From: Thermohalobaculum sediminis | GTDB taxonomy: Bacteria > Pseudomonadota > Alphaproteobacteria > Rhodobacterales > Rhodobacteraceae | Length of the DNA stretch: 64,000 nt | Assembly: GCF_023487995.1 (NCBI RefSeq) | Contig: NZ_JAMFKN010000007.1 | Coordinates: 163,126-227,125, forward strand | Reading direction: 5' to 3' | Part shown: in pieces, positions 48,654 through 60,169 of the stretch | Layout: the number at the start of each line of letters is the position of its first letter | How positions within the stretch are numbered: position 1 is the first letter of the stretch | Made by a program: the position numbers and the translations under genes | Notes under the pieces: generated by a model | Seen by the model: the letters and a program-made list of their open reading frames with translations, nothing else | The model's database searches: none | Told to the model about the DNA's origin: nothing

Positions 48654-49853
48654 ATGATCGCGCGTCTTGCCACCATGTCGAACGAGACACGCGCGGGGAT
48701 CCTGCTCGCGCTTGCCGCGCTCGCGGGCGTGCTGTCCGAGAACATCGGCGCGCTGAAACCCACCTACGACCTGATCCTGACCACCTACATCACGCTCAGC
48801 GTGGGGGGCGCCGCGATCTCGAAGCCGATCCTGCTCTGGATCAACGACGCGCTGATGGCGGTGTTCTTCTTCCTCGTCGCGCTCGAGATCAAGAAGGAGA
48901 TCGCCGAGGGCTCGCTCTCGGAATGGCGCAAGGCGGCGCTGCCAGTCTATGGCGCCATCGGCGGCATGGCGGTGCCGGCGCTGGTGTTCATCGGCATTGT
49001 CGGGATCGACTCGGCCGAGGCCGTGGGATGGGCCATCCCGGCGGCGACCGACATTGCCTTCGCGCTTGGCGTGCTCTCGCTGTTCGGCAACCGGGTGCCG
49101 CCGGCGCTCAAGGCGTTCCTGCTGGCGCTCGCGGTGGTGGACGACCTCGCGGCGATCGTGATCATCGCGCTGTTCTACACGTCGAGCCTGTCGATCGAGG
49201 CGCTCGCGCTCGGGGCCATCGGTCTCGCGGTGCTGGCGGGCATGAACGTCGGCGGCGTCAAACGCAAGGCGCCCTTCATCCTGGTCGGTATCTTCCTTTG
49301 GGTCTGCGTGCTCAAGTCGGGCGTGCACGCGACGCTCGCGGGCGTGGCGCTTGGGTTCGCGATTCCGATCGGCAAGGACCACGAGGGGCGCTCGCCGCTC
49401 AAAACGCTCGAGCACGGGCTGCACCCCTATGTCGCCTATTTCGTGATGCCCATCTTTGCCTTCGCGAATGCCGGCGTGCCGCTGGGCGGGCTCACGTTCG
49501 CCGACCTCACGGCTCCGCTCACGCTCGCGATCGCGCTCGGCCTCTTTGTCGGCAAGCAGGTGGGCGTGTTCGGCTGTGCCTGGGGCGCGATCAGGCTGGG
49601 TCTGGCCGAGCCGCCCAAGGGCGCGACGCTCATGCAGCTCTATGCGGTTGCGCTGATCGCGGGCATCGGCTTCACCATGAGCCTCTTCATCGGGACGCTG
49701 GCCTTCTCGGACCCCGAGCACCAGAACGCGGTTCGGCTGGGCGTGCTGGCGGGTTCGCTCCTCTCGGGCCTGACCGGCTCGATCGTCCTCGCGCGCGCCA
49801 CGTCGAACGGCGCCGCGCAGGCCGGAATCGGGCAGCGCGTCCCCGCCGAGTGA
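48654..49853 (+). CDS. nhaA: Na+/H+ antiporter NhaA
   Basis: A 399-residue inner-membrane antiporter with about 12 hydrophobic segments. Family blocks include NDALMAVFFFLVALEIKKE, PAATDIAFALGVLSLFG (with the ion-binding region), LAVVDDLAAIVIIALFYT containing the conserved paired aspartates, and FAFANAGVPLGG. It expels sodium in exchange for protons. GGAGGGGGA precedes the ATG. Confidence 0.95.
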   Translation: MIARLATMSNETRAGILLALAALAGVLSENIGALKPTYDLILTTYITLSVGGAAISKPILLWINDALMAVFFFLVALEIKKEIAEGSLSEWRKAALPVYGAIGGMAVPALVFIGIVGIDSAEAVGWAIPAATDIAFALGVLSLFGNRVPPALKAFLLALAVVDDLAAIVIIALFYTSSLSIEALALGAIGLAVLAGMNVGGVKRKAPFILVGIFLWVCVLKSGVHATLAGVALGFAIPIGKDHEGRSPLKTLEHGLHPYVAYFVMPIFAFANAGVPLGGLTFADLTAPLTLAIALGLFVGKQVGVFGCAWGAIRLGLAEPPKGATLMQLYAVALIAGIGFTMSLFIGTLAFSDPEHQNAVRLGVLAGSLLSGLTGSIVLARATSNGAAQAGIGQRVPAE

Positions 49854-49865
49854 CCCCGGCCCTCG

Positions 49866-49890
49866 GCGCCCGCCCTTGACAGGCGGGCGC
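49866..49890. terminator. Hairpin after nhaA
   Basis: A perfect 9-bp stem (GCGCCCGCC / GGCGGGCGC) with a 7-base loop (CTTGACA) lies 12 bases after the nhaA stop. There is no T-run, so a factor-dependent or weak terminator is possible. Confidence 0.45.
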
Positions 49891-49903
49891 GCAGGCAGCA
49901 ACT

Positions 49904-49915
49904 GTGGTATACCAC
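49904..49915. promoter_or_regulatory. Perfect palindrome, candidate GntR/FadR-type operator
   Basis: GTGGTATACCAC is a perfect 12-base palindrome 32 bases before the start of the isochorismatase-like gene. The inner TGGTATACCA is a core known for several FCD-class GntR regulators. No such regulator is encoded in the window. Confidence 0.5.
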
Positions 49916-49947
49916 GTGCCACACCCTGCTGCCGGGAGGAACCGGGA

Positions 49948-50496
49948 ATGCTGATCCGCGCCGAGGCGTCCTGCCTCGTGGTCATCGACATGCAGGAACG
50001 GCTGGTGCCCGCGATGCAGGCGCCGGCCCGCACAATCCGCAACGCCCGCACGCTGATGACGGCGGCGCACGAACTGGGGGTGCCCGTCCTGCTGACCGAG
50101 CAGTATCCCAAGGGCCTTGGCCACACCGTGCCTGAACTGGCCAGGGTCGCGCAGGCCACCGGCGCGCGGGTTCTGCCGAAGATGCATTTCTCCTGCATGG
50201 AGGACCGGGGCTTCGCGGCCGCGTTCCGTGCCACGGGTCGCAAGCAGGCGGTGATCGCCGGAATGGAGGCGCATATCTGCGTCATGCAGACCGCGGCCGA
50301 GATGATGGAGCAGGGCGTCGACGTGTTCGTCGTGACCGACGCCACCTCGTCGCGCACGCCCGAGTCCGAGAAGGCCTGCCTCGACCGCCTGCAGGCCAGC
50401 GGCGCGGGGATCGTGACGACCGAGATGGTGGTGTTCGAATGGCTGGGTCGCGCCGGGACCGATGCGTTCCGGGCACTCCTGCCGCTCATCAAGTAG
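49948..50496 (+). CDS. Isochorismatase-like cysteine hydrolase
   Basis: A 182-residue hydrolase with the triad of the family: Asp14 in VVIDMQERLV, Lys78 in LPKMHFSC and the nucleophile Cys111 in EAHICVMQTA, preceded by the cis-peptide motif AGMEAH. Members hydrolyse amides or vinyl ethers (nicotinamide, carbamoylsarcosine, isochorismate and others); this YcaC-like short form has no assigned substrate. GGGAGGAACCGGG lies before the ATG. A perfect palindrome in front suggests regulation. Confidence 0.85.
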   Translation: MLIRAEASCLVVIDMQERLVPAMQAPARTIRNARTLMTAAHELGVPVLLTEQYPKGLGHTVPELARVAQATGARVLPKMHFSCMEDRGFAAAFRATGRKQAVIAGMEAHICVMQTAAEMMEQGVDVFVVTDATSSRTPESEKACLDRLQASGAGIVTTEMVVFEWLGRAGTDAFRALLPLIK

Positions 50497-50586
50497 CGCC
50501 GCGCCGCGCCCGCGGATTTCCGCTTGCAGACCGGTGCGGCCTGCTCCACGATTTGTGTGCAGACGACGCAAGGGAGACATCATCTC

Positions 50587-51636
50587 GTGGTCAGCTCGCC
50601 CCTCAGGGACACCCGCACGGCCGAGACCATGGACGACGAGACGATCCTAGAATTTCCCGACAACCGCCTCCTCATCGACCTCTGCGGCCCCTTCGACCGC
50701 AACCTCGCGGCCTTCGAGCAGGGCTTCGACGTGGTCATCATGCGCCGCGGCAACCGGCTGGTGCTGCACGGGACGGATGCCGCGCGCCACGACGCGGGCG
50801 CGGCGCTCGAGGCGCTCTACGACCGGCTCGAGCAGGGCCGCCCGGCCGAGAAGGGCGATGTCGACGCGCTGATCCGCATGGGCGCCCACGGCGCGAACCC
50901 CGCGCCGGTCCGCGGCATGACCGAGGACCCGCCCGCCACCGCGCGCCAGCTCGACATGTTCCCGGGCGGGCGGATCGAGATCCGCACCCGGCGCAAGGTG
51001 ATCGAGCCGCGCTCGGCCGTGCAGCGCGGCTATGTGACCGAGCTGTTCAAGCGCGAGCTGGTGTTCGGCATCGGACCCGCGGGCACCGGCAAGACCTATC
51101 TCGCGGTGGCAGCGGCCGTGTCGATGTTCATCGAGGGGCAGGTCGAGAAGATCATCCTCTCGCGCCCCGCGGTCGAGGCGGGCGAGCGGCTCGGCTTCCT
51201 GCCGGGCACCGAGAAGGAGAAGATGGACCCCTACATGCGCCCGCTCTACGACGCGCTGGGCGACATGCTGCCGGGCAAGCAGCTGCCCAAGCTGATGGAG
51301 GAGGGCAAGGTCGAGATCGCGCCGCTGGCGTTCATGCGGGGGCGCACGCTCGCCAACGCCTTCGTCGTTCTGGACGAGGCGCAGAACACCACGACCATGC
51401 AGATGAAGATGTTCCTCACCCGCATGGGCGAGGGCAGCCGCATGGCGATCACCGGCGATCCCACCCAGATCGACCTGCCGCGCGGCGTCCCATCGGGCCT
51501 CGTCGAGGCGCTGCGGGTGCTGGAAGGGGTCGAGGGCATAGGCTTCGTGCGCTTCACCTCGGCCGACGTGATCCGCCACCCGATGGTGGCGAAGGTGGTC
51601 GACGCCTATGACCGCGCGGGACTGGGCGGGGCATGA
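50587..51636 (+). CDS. PhoH-family ATPase (PhoH-like/YbeZ)
   Basis: A 349-residue protein with an N-terminal KH-like domain starting at TILEFPDNRLLIDLCG and a P-loop ATPase domain: GPAGTGKTYLAVAAAV, FVVLDEAQNTT and MAITGDPTQIDLP. The GTG at 50587 is preceded by AAGGGAGA; an ATG at 50629 would give 335 residues and cannot be excluded. PhoH/YbeZ works with the endoribonuclease YbeY in rRNA processing; here ybeY follows with an ATGA overlap. Confidence 0.9.
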   Translation: MVSSPLRDTRTAETMDDETILEFPDNRLLIDLCGPFDRNLAAFEQGFDVVIMRRGNRLVLHGTDAARHDAGAALEALYDRLEQGRPAEKGDVDALIRMGAHGANPAPVRGMTEDPPATARQLDMFPGGRIEIRTRRKVIEPRSAVQRGYVTELFKRELVFGIGPAGTGKTYLAVAAAVSMFIEGQVEKIILSRPAVEAGERLGFLPGTEKEKMDPYMRPLYDALGDMLPGKQLPKLMEEGKVEIAPLAFMRGRTLANAFVVLDEAQNTTTMQMKMFLTRMGEGSRMAITGDPTQIDLPRGVPSGLVEALRVLEGVEGIGFVRFTSADVIRHPMVAKVVDAYDRAGLGGA

Positions 51637-52199
51637 CCGCGGGCGACGACCCGCAAGGGGGAAGGCTGGTCGATCTCGTCGTCGAGGAGCCCGGCTGGCT
51701 CGAGGCGCTACCTGACTTCGCCGAGGTCGCCGAGCGCGCGGCGCGCATGGCGCTCGAGGGCGCGGACGTTCCCCCCGAGGGCTACGAGATCGCGATCCTC
51801 GCCTGCGACGACGCCCGCATCGCCGCGCTCAACGCCGATTTCCGCGGCAAGCCCATGCCCACGAACGTGCTGTCCTGGCCCGCCTTCGATCTGTCGCCCG
51901 CGCGCCCGGGCGACGCCCCGATGCCGCCCCCGCCGGGAGAGTCCGGGGTGCCGGTGCCGCTGGGAGATGTGGCGATCGCGCTTCAGACCATGCGCCGCGA
52001 GGCCGAAAGCGCGTCAATCCCCTTGAAAGATCATGCGATCCACCTGATCTTGCATGGGTGCCTGCATCTTCTGGGTCACGACCACGAGTCGGACGAGGAT
52101 GCAGCCTTGATGGAGGGGATCGAACGGCGCGCGCTTCTCGCCGCCGGAATTGCGGACCCCTATAGCGAAGGAGACGCGGCAGAGCCGCCTGAAAACTGA
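51633..52199 (+). CDS. ybeY: Endoribonuclease YbeY
   Basis: The 188-residue protein has the zinc motif H-x3-H-x5-H (HGCLHLLGHDH) and the TNVLSWPAFD block of YbeY. The region between (about 85-105) contains a proline-rich insertion. It takes part in 16S rRNA 3' maturation and ribosome quality control. It is in the conserved order phoH-ybeY-corC-lnt. Confidence 0.94.
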   Translation: MTAGDDPQGGRLVDLVVEEPGWLEALPDFAEVAERAARMALEGADVPPEGYEIAILACDDARIAALNADFRGKPMPTNVLSWPAFDLSPARPGDAPMPPPPGESGVPVPLGDVAIALQTMRREAESASIPLKDHAIHLILHGCLHLLGHDHESDEDAALMEGIERRALLAAGIADPYSEGDAAEPPEN

Positions 52200-52202
52200 G
52201 CG

Positions 52203-53174
52203 ATGGACGCAGGCTCGAGTCCCGGGCCCTCGGACGAGGGCCGCACCGTGGAAGACACAGAACCCTACCGAACGAGGCCCGAGTCCGGGCCGGAACCCTT
52301 CGTGAGCCGCCTGTTGCGGCGCGCCGCCGACGCGCTGTCGCCCGCCCTCCACGAGGACGGCGAGATCGTGACCGCTGCCGGCATCGGCGCGGCGATGGCC
52401 GCCCTGTCGGACGCCGAGCGGGCGATGATCGCCAACATCCTGCGCCTGCGCGACCTGCGCGTCGTCGATGTCATGACGCCGCGCGCCGACATCGTGGCGG
52501 TGGGGGTCGACAGCACGCTCGACACCGTGACGGCCGCCTTCAAGGAAGGGTCCCTGTCGCGCCTGCCGGTGTTCCGCGAGACGCTGGACGACCCGATCGG
52601 GTTCGTCCACCTCAAGGATCTCGCCATCGCCTACGGCCTTGGCCGCGCCGCGAGCGACGAGCACTTCGACCTGCGCAAGCACATCCGCACGGCACTGTTC
52701 GTCCCGCCCTCGATGCGGATCGCGGCGCTCATGCAGAAGATGCAGGGCTCGCGCATCCACATGGCGCTGGTGATCGACGAGTTTGGCGGCGTCGACGGCC
52801 TCGTGACCATCGAGGACCTGGTGGAACAGATCGTCGGCGACATCGAGGACGAGCACGACGAGGAGGAGATCGCCCACTGGCGCGAGGAGAGCCCGGGCGT
52901 CTATCTCATCGACGCCCGCGCCGACATCGCCGAGTTCGAGGAGGCCGAGGGTGTCACCCTGCGCCTGCCCGACTGGGAGGAGGACGTGGACACGCTGGGC
53001 GGCCTCGTCTTCATGCTGACGGGCCGCGTGCCCGCCCGCGCCGAGGTGATCGCGCACCCCGCCGGCCACGAATTCCAGATCGTCGATGCCGACCCGCGGC
53101 GGATCAAGCGGCTGCGCCTGATCGTGCAGGGCGCGAGCCAGGCAAGCCCCGCCGCGCGCAAGGCCGCCGAGTGA
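52203..53174 (+). CDS. CBS-pair CorC/HlyC-family protein
   Basis: A 323-residue cytoplasmic protein with two CBS domains (from VMTPRADIVAV at about 90 and from ALFVPPSMRIAALM to DEFGGVDGLVTIEDLVEQIVGDIEDE) and a C-terminal CorC_HlyC domain (about 240-310). It resembles CorC/YbeX, linked to magnesium and cobalt efflux and to ribosome metabolism. It starts three bases after ybeY. Confidence 0.9.
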   Translation: MDAGSSPGPSDEGRTVEDTEPYRTRPESGPEPFVSRLLRRAADALSPALHEDGEIVTAAGIGAAMAALSDAERAMIANILRLRDLRVVDVMTPRADIVAVGVDSTLDTVTAAFKEGSLSRLPVFRETLDDPIGFVHLKDLAIAYGLGRAASDEHFDLRKHIRTALFVPPSMRIAALMQKMQGSRIHMALVIDEFGGVDGLVTIEDLVEQIVGDIEDEHDEEEIAHWREESPGVYLIDARADIAEFEEAEGVTLRLPDWEEDVDTLGGLVFMLTGRVPARAEVIAHPAGHEFQIVDADPRRIKRLRLIVQGASQASPAARKAAE

Positions 53175-53293
53175 CCGCGGCGCGCAGGACCCCGGGCGCA
53201 CGCTGGAGCCGTGCCGTGCCATGCGGCGTCGCCGTCCGGCCATCGTCCTGAGCAGACCCCCACGCGGACGCCAGCACCGGGGACGCCGATCGG

Positions 53294-55315
53294 ATGCGCG
53301 ACACCATGCCCGAGACTGCCACGATGACGCTCGCCGGACGCCTCGCCGCCGGGGTGACGGGGCTCGCCGGGTGGCGGAGGCTTCTGGCGGCCTTCGTCGC
53401 GGGCATGGCGCTGACAGCCGGGCAGGCGCCGGTCTCGGTGCCCGCGCTCTGGTTCCTCGCCATGCCCGTGCTGGTCTGGCTGGTCGACGGCACCGCGCGG
53501 CCGATCCAGGCGGCGGCGGTGGGCTGGGCGGCGGGCTTCGGGATGTTCCTCACCGGGCTCTTCTGGATCGGACACGCCTTCATGGTCGATGCCGAGCAGT
53601 TCGCCTGGATGATGCCCTTCGCGGTGACGCTGCTGCCGGCGGGGCTGGGGCTGTTCTGGGCCGGGGCGTTCTGGCTCGCCCGGCGCGGCTGGAAGCCAGG
53701 CAGCCTGTGGCGCGTGGCGCTGATCGCCGCGCTGATCACGCTGGTGGAATACGCCCGCAGCCATGTGCTGACGGGCCTGCCCTGGGGGCTCGCCGCCTAT
53801 GTCTGGGTCGAGACGCCGGTGGCGCAGGCGGCGAGCGTGATCGGCCCGCATGGGCTGAGCCTGATAACCTACGGCGTCGCGGCGCTGCCGGTCGTCGCGA
53901 TCGCGTCGCCCCGGCGCAGCCGGGGACAGGTGGCGGCGGCGCTCGCGGTCGCCGTGGTCCCCGCGCTCTGGGCCTGGGGGGCGGCGCGGATGCCCGAGGC
54001 GACCGCCTACGCGCCCGACGCGCCGGTGCTGCGGGTGGTGCAACCGAACGCCACGCAGAAACTCAAGTGGAATCCGGATTACGCGGCCCTTTTCCACCGG
54101 CGGCTGCTGGACGCCACCGCCGCACCCGCCGACCCCGCGCTGGGCCCGCCCGCCGCGGTGATCTGGCCCGAGACCGCCGTGACCTTCCTACCGGCCGAGC
54201 GGCCGGACGAGCGCGCCGCCATCGCCGCGACCGCGAACGGCGCGCCGGTCATCCTGGGCGCCCTGCACCGCGAACCTGCTCCCGGGGGCTATGACTGGTC
54301 GAACGCGCTGATGACCATCCTGCCCGACGGCAGCCTCGCCGGTCGCTACGACAAGGCGCATCTGGTGCCGTTCGGCGAATACGTGCCGCTCCAGCCGGTG
54401 ATCGGGCGGCTCGGCATACGCCAGCTCGCGGTGCGGGGCGGCTTCCGGCCCGGCCCCGGCCCGCGGCGGATCGATGTGGCGGGGCTGCCGGGCTTCGTGC
54501 CGCTGATCTGCTACGAGGCCATCTTCCCGCACGAGGTGATCCCCGAGGGGCCTCGCCCGGAGTGGTTCCTGCAGGTCACCAACGACGCCTGGTTCGGCAA
54601 TTTCGGCGGGCCGCAGCAGCATCTCGCGCAGGCGCGCTTCCGGGCGATCGAGCAGGGACTGCCTTTCGTGCGGGCGGCCAACACCGGCATCTCGGCGATG
54701 ATCGACCCGCATGGGCGCATCCTTGCCTCGCTGCCCCTGGGCACCCACGGCGCGTTCGACGCCCGCCTGCCCGCGCCGCTCGCGCCCACCATCTATGCCG
54801 CGACGGGCGATGCACCCGCGCTGGGCGTGGTGCTGTTCGTACTGTTCGCCGCCCGGCTGCGCCGCCGCCCGCGCGACCCCTTGCCGGTTGACCCGCGCGC
54901 CGCGTCATGCAATGGCGTCAGGCCGGATCGGGCGGACCCGGTCGCGAGGTACGGAGGCGGAGCAGGGCATGGCGCGCAAGGACTATCTCTTCACCTCGGA
55001 GTCGGTCTCCGAAGGGCATCCCGACAAGGTCTGCGACCAGATCTCGGACGGCATCGTGGACATGATCCTCGCGCGCGAGCCCGAGGCGCGCGTCGCGATC
55101 GAGACCGCCGCCACCACCAACCGGGTGGTGCTGATGGGCGAGATCAAGGTGAGCCCCGAGAACGCCGTCGCCCCGAGGGACATGATCGACTCGGCGCGCG
55201 AGACGATCCGCAAGATCGGCTACATGCAGAAGGGCTTCCACTTCAAGACGGCCGAGATCGACTGCTATGTGCACGAGCAGTCGGCCGACATCGCGCAGGG
55301 CGTCGATGCCTCTGA
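53294..55315 (+). CDS. lnt: Apolipoprotein N-acyltransferase with anomalous 3' overrun
   Basis: The first about 535 residues are a complete Lnt: several N-terminal membrane segments, then a nitrilase domain with Glu ([10 protein letters not shown]), Lys ([14 protein letters not shown]) and Cys (LICYEAIFP), and a last membrane segment [19 protein letters not shown]. It adds the third acyl chain to lipoproteins. The frame then has no stop and runs 347 bases into metK in another frame, giving 673 residues. In the +1 frame a TGA lies at 54889-54891, right where Lnt proteins end, so a one-base indel near 54870-54888 is the simplest explanation. Confidence 0.82.
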   Translation: MRDTMPETATMTLAGRLAAGVTGLAGWRRLLAAFVAGMALTAGQAPVSVPALWFLAMPVLVWLVDGTARPIQAAAVGWAAGFGMFLTGLFWIGHAFMVDAEQFAWMMPFAVTLLPAGLGLFWAGAFWLARRGWKPGSLWRVALIAALITLVEYARSHVLTGLPWGLAAYVWVETPVAQAASVIGPHGLSLITYGVAALPVVAIASPRRSRGQVAAALAVAVVPALWAWGAARMPEATAYAPDAPVLRVVQPNATQKLKWNPDYAALFHRRLLDATAAPADPALGPPAAVIWPETAVTFLPAERPDERAAIAATANGAPVILGALHREPAPGGYDWSNALMTILPDGSLAGRYDKAHLVPFGEYVPLQPVIGRLGIRQLAVRGGFRPGPGPRRIDVAGLPGFVPLICYEAIFPHEVIPEGPRPEWFLQVTNDAWFGNFGGPQQHLAQARFRAIEQGLPFVRAANTGISAMIDPHGRILASLPLGTHGAFDARLPAPLAPTIYAATGDAPALGVVLFVLFAARLRRRPRDPLPVDPRAASCNGVRPDRADPVARYGGGAGHGAQGLSLHLGVGLRRASRQGLRPDLGRHRGHDPRARARGARRDRDRRHHQPGGADGRDQGEPRERRRPEGHDRLGARDDPQDRLHAEGLPLQDGRDRLLCARAVGRHRAGRRCL

Positions 55316-56159
55316 CAACAAGGACGAGGGCGCCGGCGACCAGGGCATCATGTTCGGCTATGCGACCGACGAGACGCCGGAGCTGATGCCCGCGCCGATC
55401 CTCTATTCGCACCGCATCCTGCGCCTGATGGCCGAGGCGCGCCATGCCGACCCCTCGACCCTGTTCGGCCCGGACGCGAAAAGCCAGCTCACGCTGGAAT
55501 ACCGCGACGGCCGACCGGTGCGCGCCCACACCGTGGTGGTCTCGAGCCAGCATCTGGAGCGCGACGCAGCGGGGCGCGAGGTGACCTCGGCCTACATGCG
55601 CGAGTTGGTCGAGCCTTTCGTGCGAAAGGCGCTGCCGGACGGCTTCATCGACGCCAAGACCGTCTGGCACGTGAACCCAACCGGCCGCTTCGTGATCGGC
55701 GGGCCTGATGGCGATGCGGGGCTGACGGGGCGCAAGATCATCGTCGACACCTATGGCGGCGCGGCGCCGCATGGCGGCGGCGCCTTCTCGGGCAAGGACC
55801 CGACCAAGGTGGACCGCTCGGCCGCCTACGCCGCGCGCTACATAGCCAAGAACGTGGTGGCGGCGGGGCTCGCCTCGAAATGCACCATCCAGCTGGCCTA
55901 CGCCATCGGCGTGGCCGAGCCGCTCGCTCTCTATGTCGACGGCCATGGGACCGAGACCGAGGACGCCGCCAAGATCGAGGCGGCGATCCGCGAGGTGATG
56001 AGCCTGACGCCACGCGGCATCCGCACGCGACTGGGGCTGAACCGCCCGATCTACCAGCGCACCGCCGCCTACGGCCATTTCGGCCGCGAGCCCGAGGGCG
56101 ATGGCGGCTTCTCGTGGGAGAAGCTCGACCTCGCGCCCGCGCTGAGGGGCGTCATCTGA
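54969..56159 (+). CDS. metK: S-adenosylmethionine synthetase
   Basis: A 396-residue Met[20 protein letters not shown] near the start, [15 protein letters not shown] with the P-loop-like GxGDQG motif, and [19 protein letters not shown]. It makes S-adenosylmethionine from methionine and ATP. GGAGGCGGAGCAGGG lies before the ATG. The start lies inside the open frame of the upstream lnt gene; metK itself is intact and of normal length. Confidence 0.96.
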   Translation: MARKDYLFTSESVSEGHPDKVCDQISDGIVDMILAREPEARVAIETAATTNRVVLMGEIKVSPENAVAPRDMIDSARETIRKIGYMQKGFHFKTAEIDCYVHEQSADIAQGVDASDNKDEGAGDQGIMFGYATDETPELMPAPILYSHRILRLMAEARHADPSTLFGPDAKSQLTLEYRDGRPVRAHTVVVSSQHLERDAAGREVTSAYMRELVEPFVRKALPDGFIDAKTVWHVNPTGRFVIGGPDGDAGLTGRKIIVDTYGGAAPHGGGAFSGKDPTKVDRSAAYAARYIAKNVVAAGLASKCTIQLAYAIGVAEPLALYVDGHGTETEDAAKIEAAIREVMSLTPRGIRTRLGLNRPIYQRTAAYGHFGREPEGDGGFSWEKLDLAPALRGVI

Positions 56160-56184
56160 CCGGGCGCCCGGTCGGCCACGATCC

Positions 56185-56216
56185 GGCGCCCGGGGGCAAC
56201 CCCGGGCGCCTTCGCT
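56185..56216 (+). terminator. Rho-independent terminator of metK
   Basis: A perfect 11-bp stem (GGCGCCCGGGG / CCCCGGGCGCC) with a GCAA loop is followed by TTCGCTTT, 25 bases after the metK stop. The T-run is interrupted but the hairpin is very stable and has the same loop as the terminator at 38.3 kb. Confidence 0.8.
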
Positions 56217-56229
56217 TTCGGGGACCGTG

Positions 56230-56955
56230 ATGAGCGAGAAGCGCGACATGCCCACCCGCGAGGACGGCGCGCCCTGGCGCAACTTCTACGGCCGCCGGCA
56301 CGGCAAGACGCTGCGCAAGGGTCAGCGCGAGCTGATCGACACCCGCTTGGCCACGCTGGCGCCCCCGGACGTGTCGTGGGAGGAGAACCCCGAGCGGCAC
56401 CCCATCGACCTCGCCCGGCTGTTCCCCGGCGCGCGCGAGGCGTGGCTCGAGATCGGCTTCGGCGGCGGCGAGCACATGATCGCGCAGGCGGTCGCCAACC
56501 CCGATGTCGGCATCATCGGCTGCGAGCCCTTCATCAACGGCGTCGCCATGCTGCTCGCGGCCATCAAGCGGGCGGGGGTGGAAAACCTTCGCGTGCTGGC
56601 GGGGGACGCGCGGGACCTGATGGACGTGCTGCCCTCGGGCTCGGTCGGCCGCGCCTTCCTCAACTACCCCGATCCCTGGCCGAAGCGGCGCCATCACGAC
56701 CGGCGCTTCGTCAACCCGCCGCAGATCGACCAGCTTGCCCGAGTGCTGAGGCCGGGCGCCGAGTTCCGGGTGGCGACCGATGTGCCCGACTACGTGCGCC
56801 ACGCCCTGCGGGTGATGGCGGGAGATGCCCGCTTCGAGCGGGTCCGGGTCGCGGAGATCGCCGTGCCCTGGGACGACTGGCCCGGCACGCGCTACGAGGC
56901 CAAGGCGCTGCGCGAGGGGCGGCGGCCGCATTACCTGACCTTCCGCAGGCTCTGA
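56230..56955 (+). CDS. trmB: tRNA (guanine-N7-)-methyltransferase
   Basis: A 241-residue class I methyltransferase with WLEIGFGGGEHM (SAM-binding motif I), CEPFINGVAMLL, the signature NYPDPWPKRRHHDRRFV and the C-terminal WPGTRYEAKALREG block of TrmB. It makes m7G46 in tRNA. A GTG directly upstream (56227) is an alternative start; GGGGA fits the ATG. Confidence 0.94.
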   Translation: MSEKRDMPTREDGAPWRNFYGRRHGKTLRKGQRELIDTRLATLAPPDVSWEENPERHPIDLARLFPGAREAWLEIGFGGGEHMIAQAVANPDVGIIGCEPFINGVAMLLAAIKRAGVENLRVLAGDARDLMDVLPSGSVGRAFLNYPDPWPKRRHHDRRFVNPPQIDQLARVLRPGAEFRVATDVPDYVRHALRVMAGDARFERVRVAEIAVPWDDWPGTRYEAKALREGRRPHYLTFRRL

Positions 56956-57025
56956 GCGCCATCCCTCGAAGCCGTCCGGCGGCGCGCTAGATCACCCGCA
57001 GGCCGGAGCACTCCGAGGGTGAGAC

Positions 57026-57679
57026 ATGATGAGCCGGATGGTGGCGCGGCTGGCCGCGATGGCGGCGGGGGTGATGCTGGCGGGGTGCTCCGTGGTGGGA
57101 GGAAAGGCGGCCGAGGAACCCCCGTTCACGCTGGTGTCGGCCGAGGATGGCATCGAGATCCGCGACTATCCCGCGCTGACCGTCGCACGCACCGTGGTCG
57201 GGGACACCGAGCGCGGCCCCGCCGTGCGTCGCGGCTTCGGGCGGCTGTTCGACTATATCGGCGGCGCGAATGACGATGGTCAGGACATCACGATGACCGC
57301 GCCCGTGATCACCGGAACGGCCGAACGGGGCCGCGAGATCGCCATGACCGCGCCGGTCGTGACCGGCGCCGCCGAAGGCGGGTGGGAGACGGTCTTCGTG
57401 CTGCCCGAAAGCATGACCCCCGAGACCGCGCCGCGGCCGACCGACCCCACGGTCGCGATCGCGCTGATCCCTGCCCGGCGGGTGGCCGTGGCGCGCTTCG
57501 CGGGCGTCCTCGACGCCGAGTCGATCGAACGCGAGCGCGCCCGCCTTGCCGCGTGGCTGGCGGAACGGGGCATGGCACATGAGGGCGACTGGCAGGCGGC
57601 GGGCTACAACCCGCCCTGGACCATCCCGGCATTGCGGCGCAACGAGATCATGGTGACGCTGAAGGGCGGCACAGGCTGA
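57026..57679 (+). CDS. SOUL-family heme-binding lipoprotein
   Basis: A 217-residue protein with a lipoprotein signal (MLAGC, lipidated Cys21) and a SOUL domain: FTLVSAEDGIEIRDYPAL at its start and paired ITMTAPVIT/IAMTAPVVT blocks. SOUL proteins bind heme or tetrapyrroles; their bacterial role is poorly known. It stands alone between trmB and a convergent lipoprotein gene. Confidence 0.88.
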   Translation: MMSRMVARLAAMAAGVMLAGCSVVGGKAAEEPPFTLVSAEDGIEIRDYPALTVARTVVGDTERGPAVRRGFGRLFDYIGGANDDGQDITMTAPVITGTAERGREIAMTAPVVTGAAEGGWETVFVLPESMTPETAPRPTDPTVAIALIPARRVAVARFAGVLDAESIERERARLAAWLAERGMAHEGDWQAAGYNPPWTIPALRRNEIMVTLKGGTG

Positions 57680-57701
57680 CCCCGCGCCGCCCCTCCCCGC
57701 G

Positions 57702-58271
57702 TCACTGGAGCGCTGCGACCTTCGAGGCAGCGAGGCCCTGCGTCTCGCTCGCGGCAAGGGAGTTGGCGGGGCGCATCGGCGGCAGCGGCGTGTAGCCGTC
57801 CTGCTGCAGCACCGCCACGAGGTTTCCGTGCACGCCCGAGCGCTGCGCGACGAGGCGCCCCTGCTCGATGCGGTAGCGCACCGACTCGGTGCCGTAGCGC
57901 ACGATCAGATTGCCGTCCTTGTCGATCCGGCCGATGCGCTGGAAGGCGGTGGCCGGCTGGCCCCAGGGCTCGTAGGGCGCGTGCATGTCGACCATGCGCA
58001 CCTCGCCGTCCTTCCTGACCTCGGTGATCAACAGGTCATGGCACCATTCGCCGTTCCAGGCGCCCTGCTTCCACTGGCCGAGGAAACGGGCATGTTCCGG
58101 CGCGACCCCAGCCTCGGGCGGGACGATCGGGTGCTTGTCGAACAGCACGACCGTGTAGCAGTCGGGCCGGATCGTGATCTCGGGTGCCGCCGTCTGGGCG
58201 ACTTCCTTCGGCTTCCCGGCGCAGCCGAGGAGCGCAAGGCCCGCCGCCACCATCAATGCATGCCTCAGCAT
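57702..58271 (-). CDS. Putative lipoprotein of unknown function
   Basis: A 189-residue protein with a lipoprotein signal ending in LALLGC (lipidated Cys17). The rest is soluble, with a KQGAWNGEWCHDLLITEV block and a repeated beta-rich pattern (RIDKDGNLIVRYGTESVRY), suggesting a small beta-barrel or sandwich. I do not recognise a family. GAGGG precedes the ATG. It follows glmS on the same strand, separated by 59 bases of A+T-richer sequence that could hold its own promoter. Confidence 0.75.
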   Translation of the reverse strand: MLRHALMVAAGLALLGCAGKPKEVAQTAAPEITIRPDCYTVVLFDKHPIVPPEAGVAPEHARFLGQWKQGAWNGEWCHDLLITEVRKDGEVRMVDMHAPYEPWGQPATAFQRIGRIDKDGNLIVRYGTESVRYRIEQGRLVAQRSGVHGNLVAVLQQDGYTPLPPMRPANSLAASETQGLAASKVAALQ

Positions 58272-58330
58272 GAGAATGCCCTCGCTCTTCCCCAACGGAT
58301 AGATCCGCACTTTATGTTTTGCGCGCAAGT

Positions 58331-60154
<1,824 letters not shown>

Positions 60155-60169
60155 GGTCTCGCTGCCCCC

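Noticed and set aside
49876..49904. TTGACA as the -35 box of the isochorismatase-like gene
   Set aside because: The hexamer is the loop of a GC hairpin after nhaA and no acceptable -10 box lies 16-18 bases downstream.
54895..54968. SAM/SAH riboswitch before metK, as expected in Rhodobacterales
   Set aside because: The conserved core I remember for this riboswitch is not present; only a 7-bp hairpin near 54925 and the GGAGCA-like ribosome site are seen. A covariance-model search would settle it.
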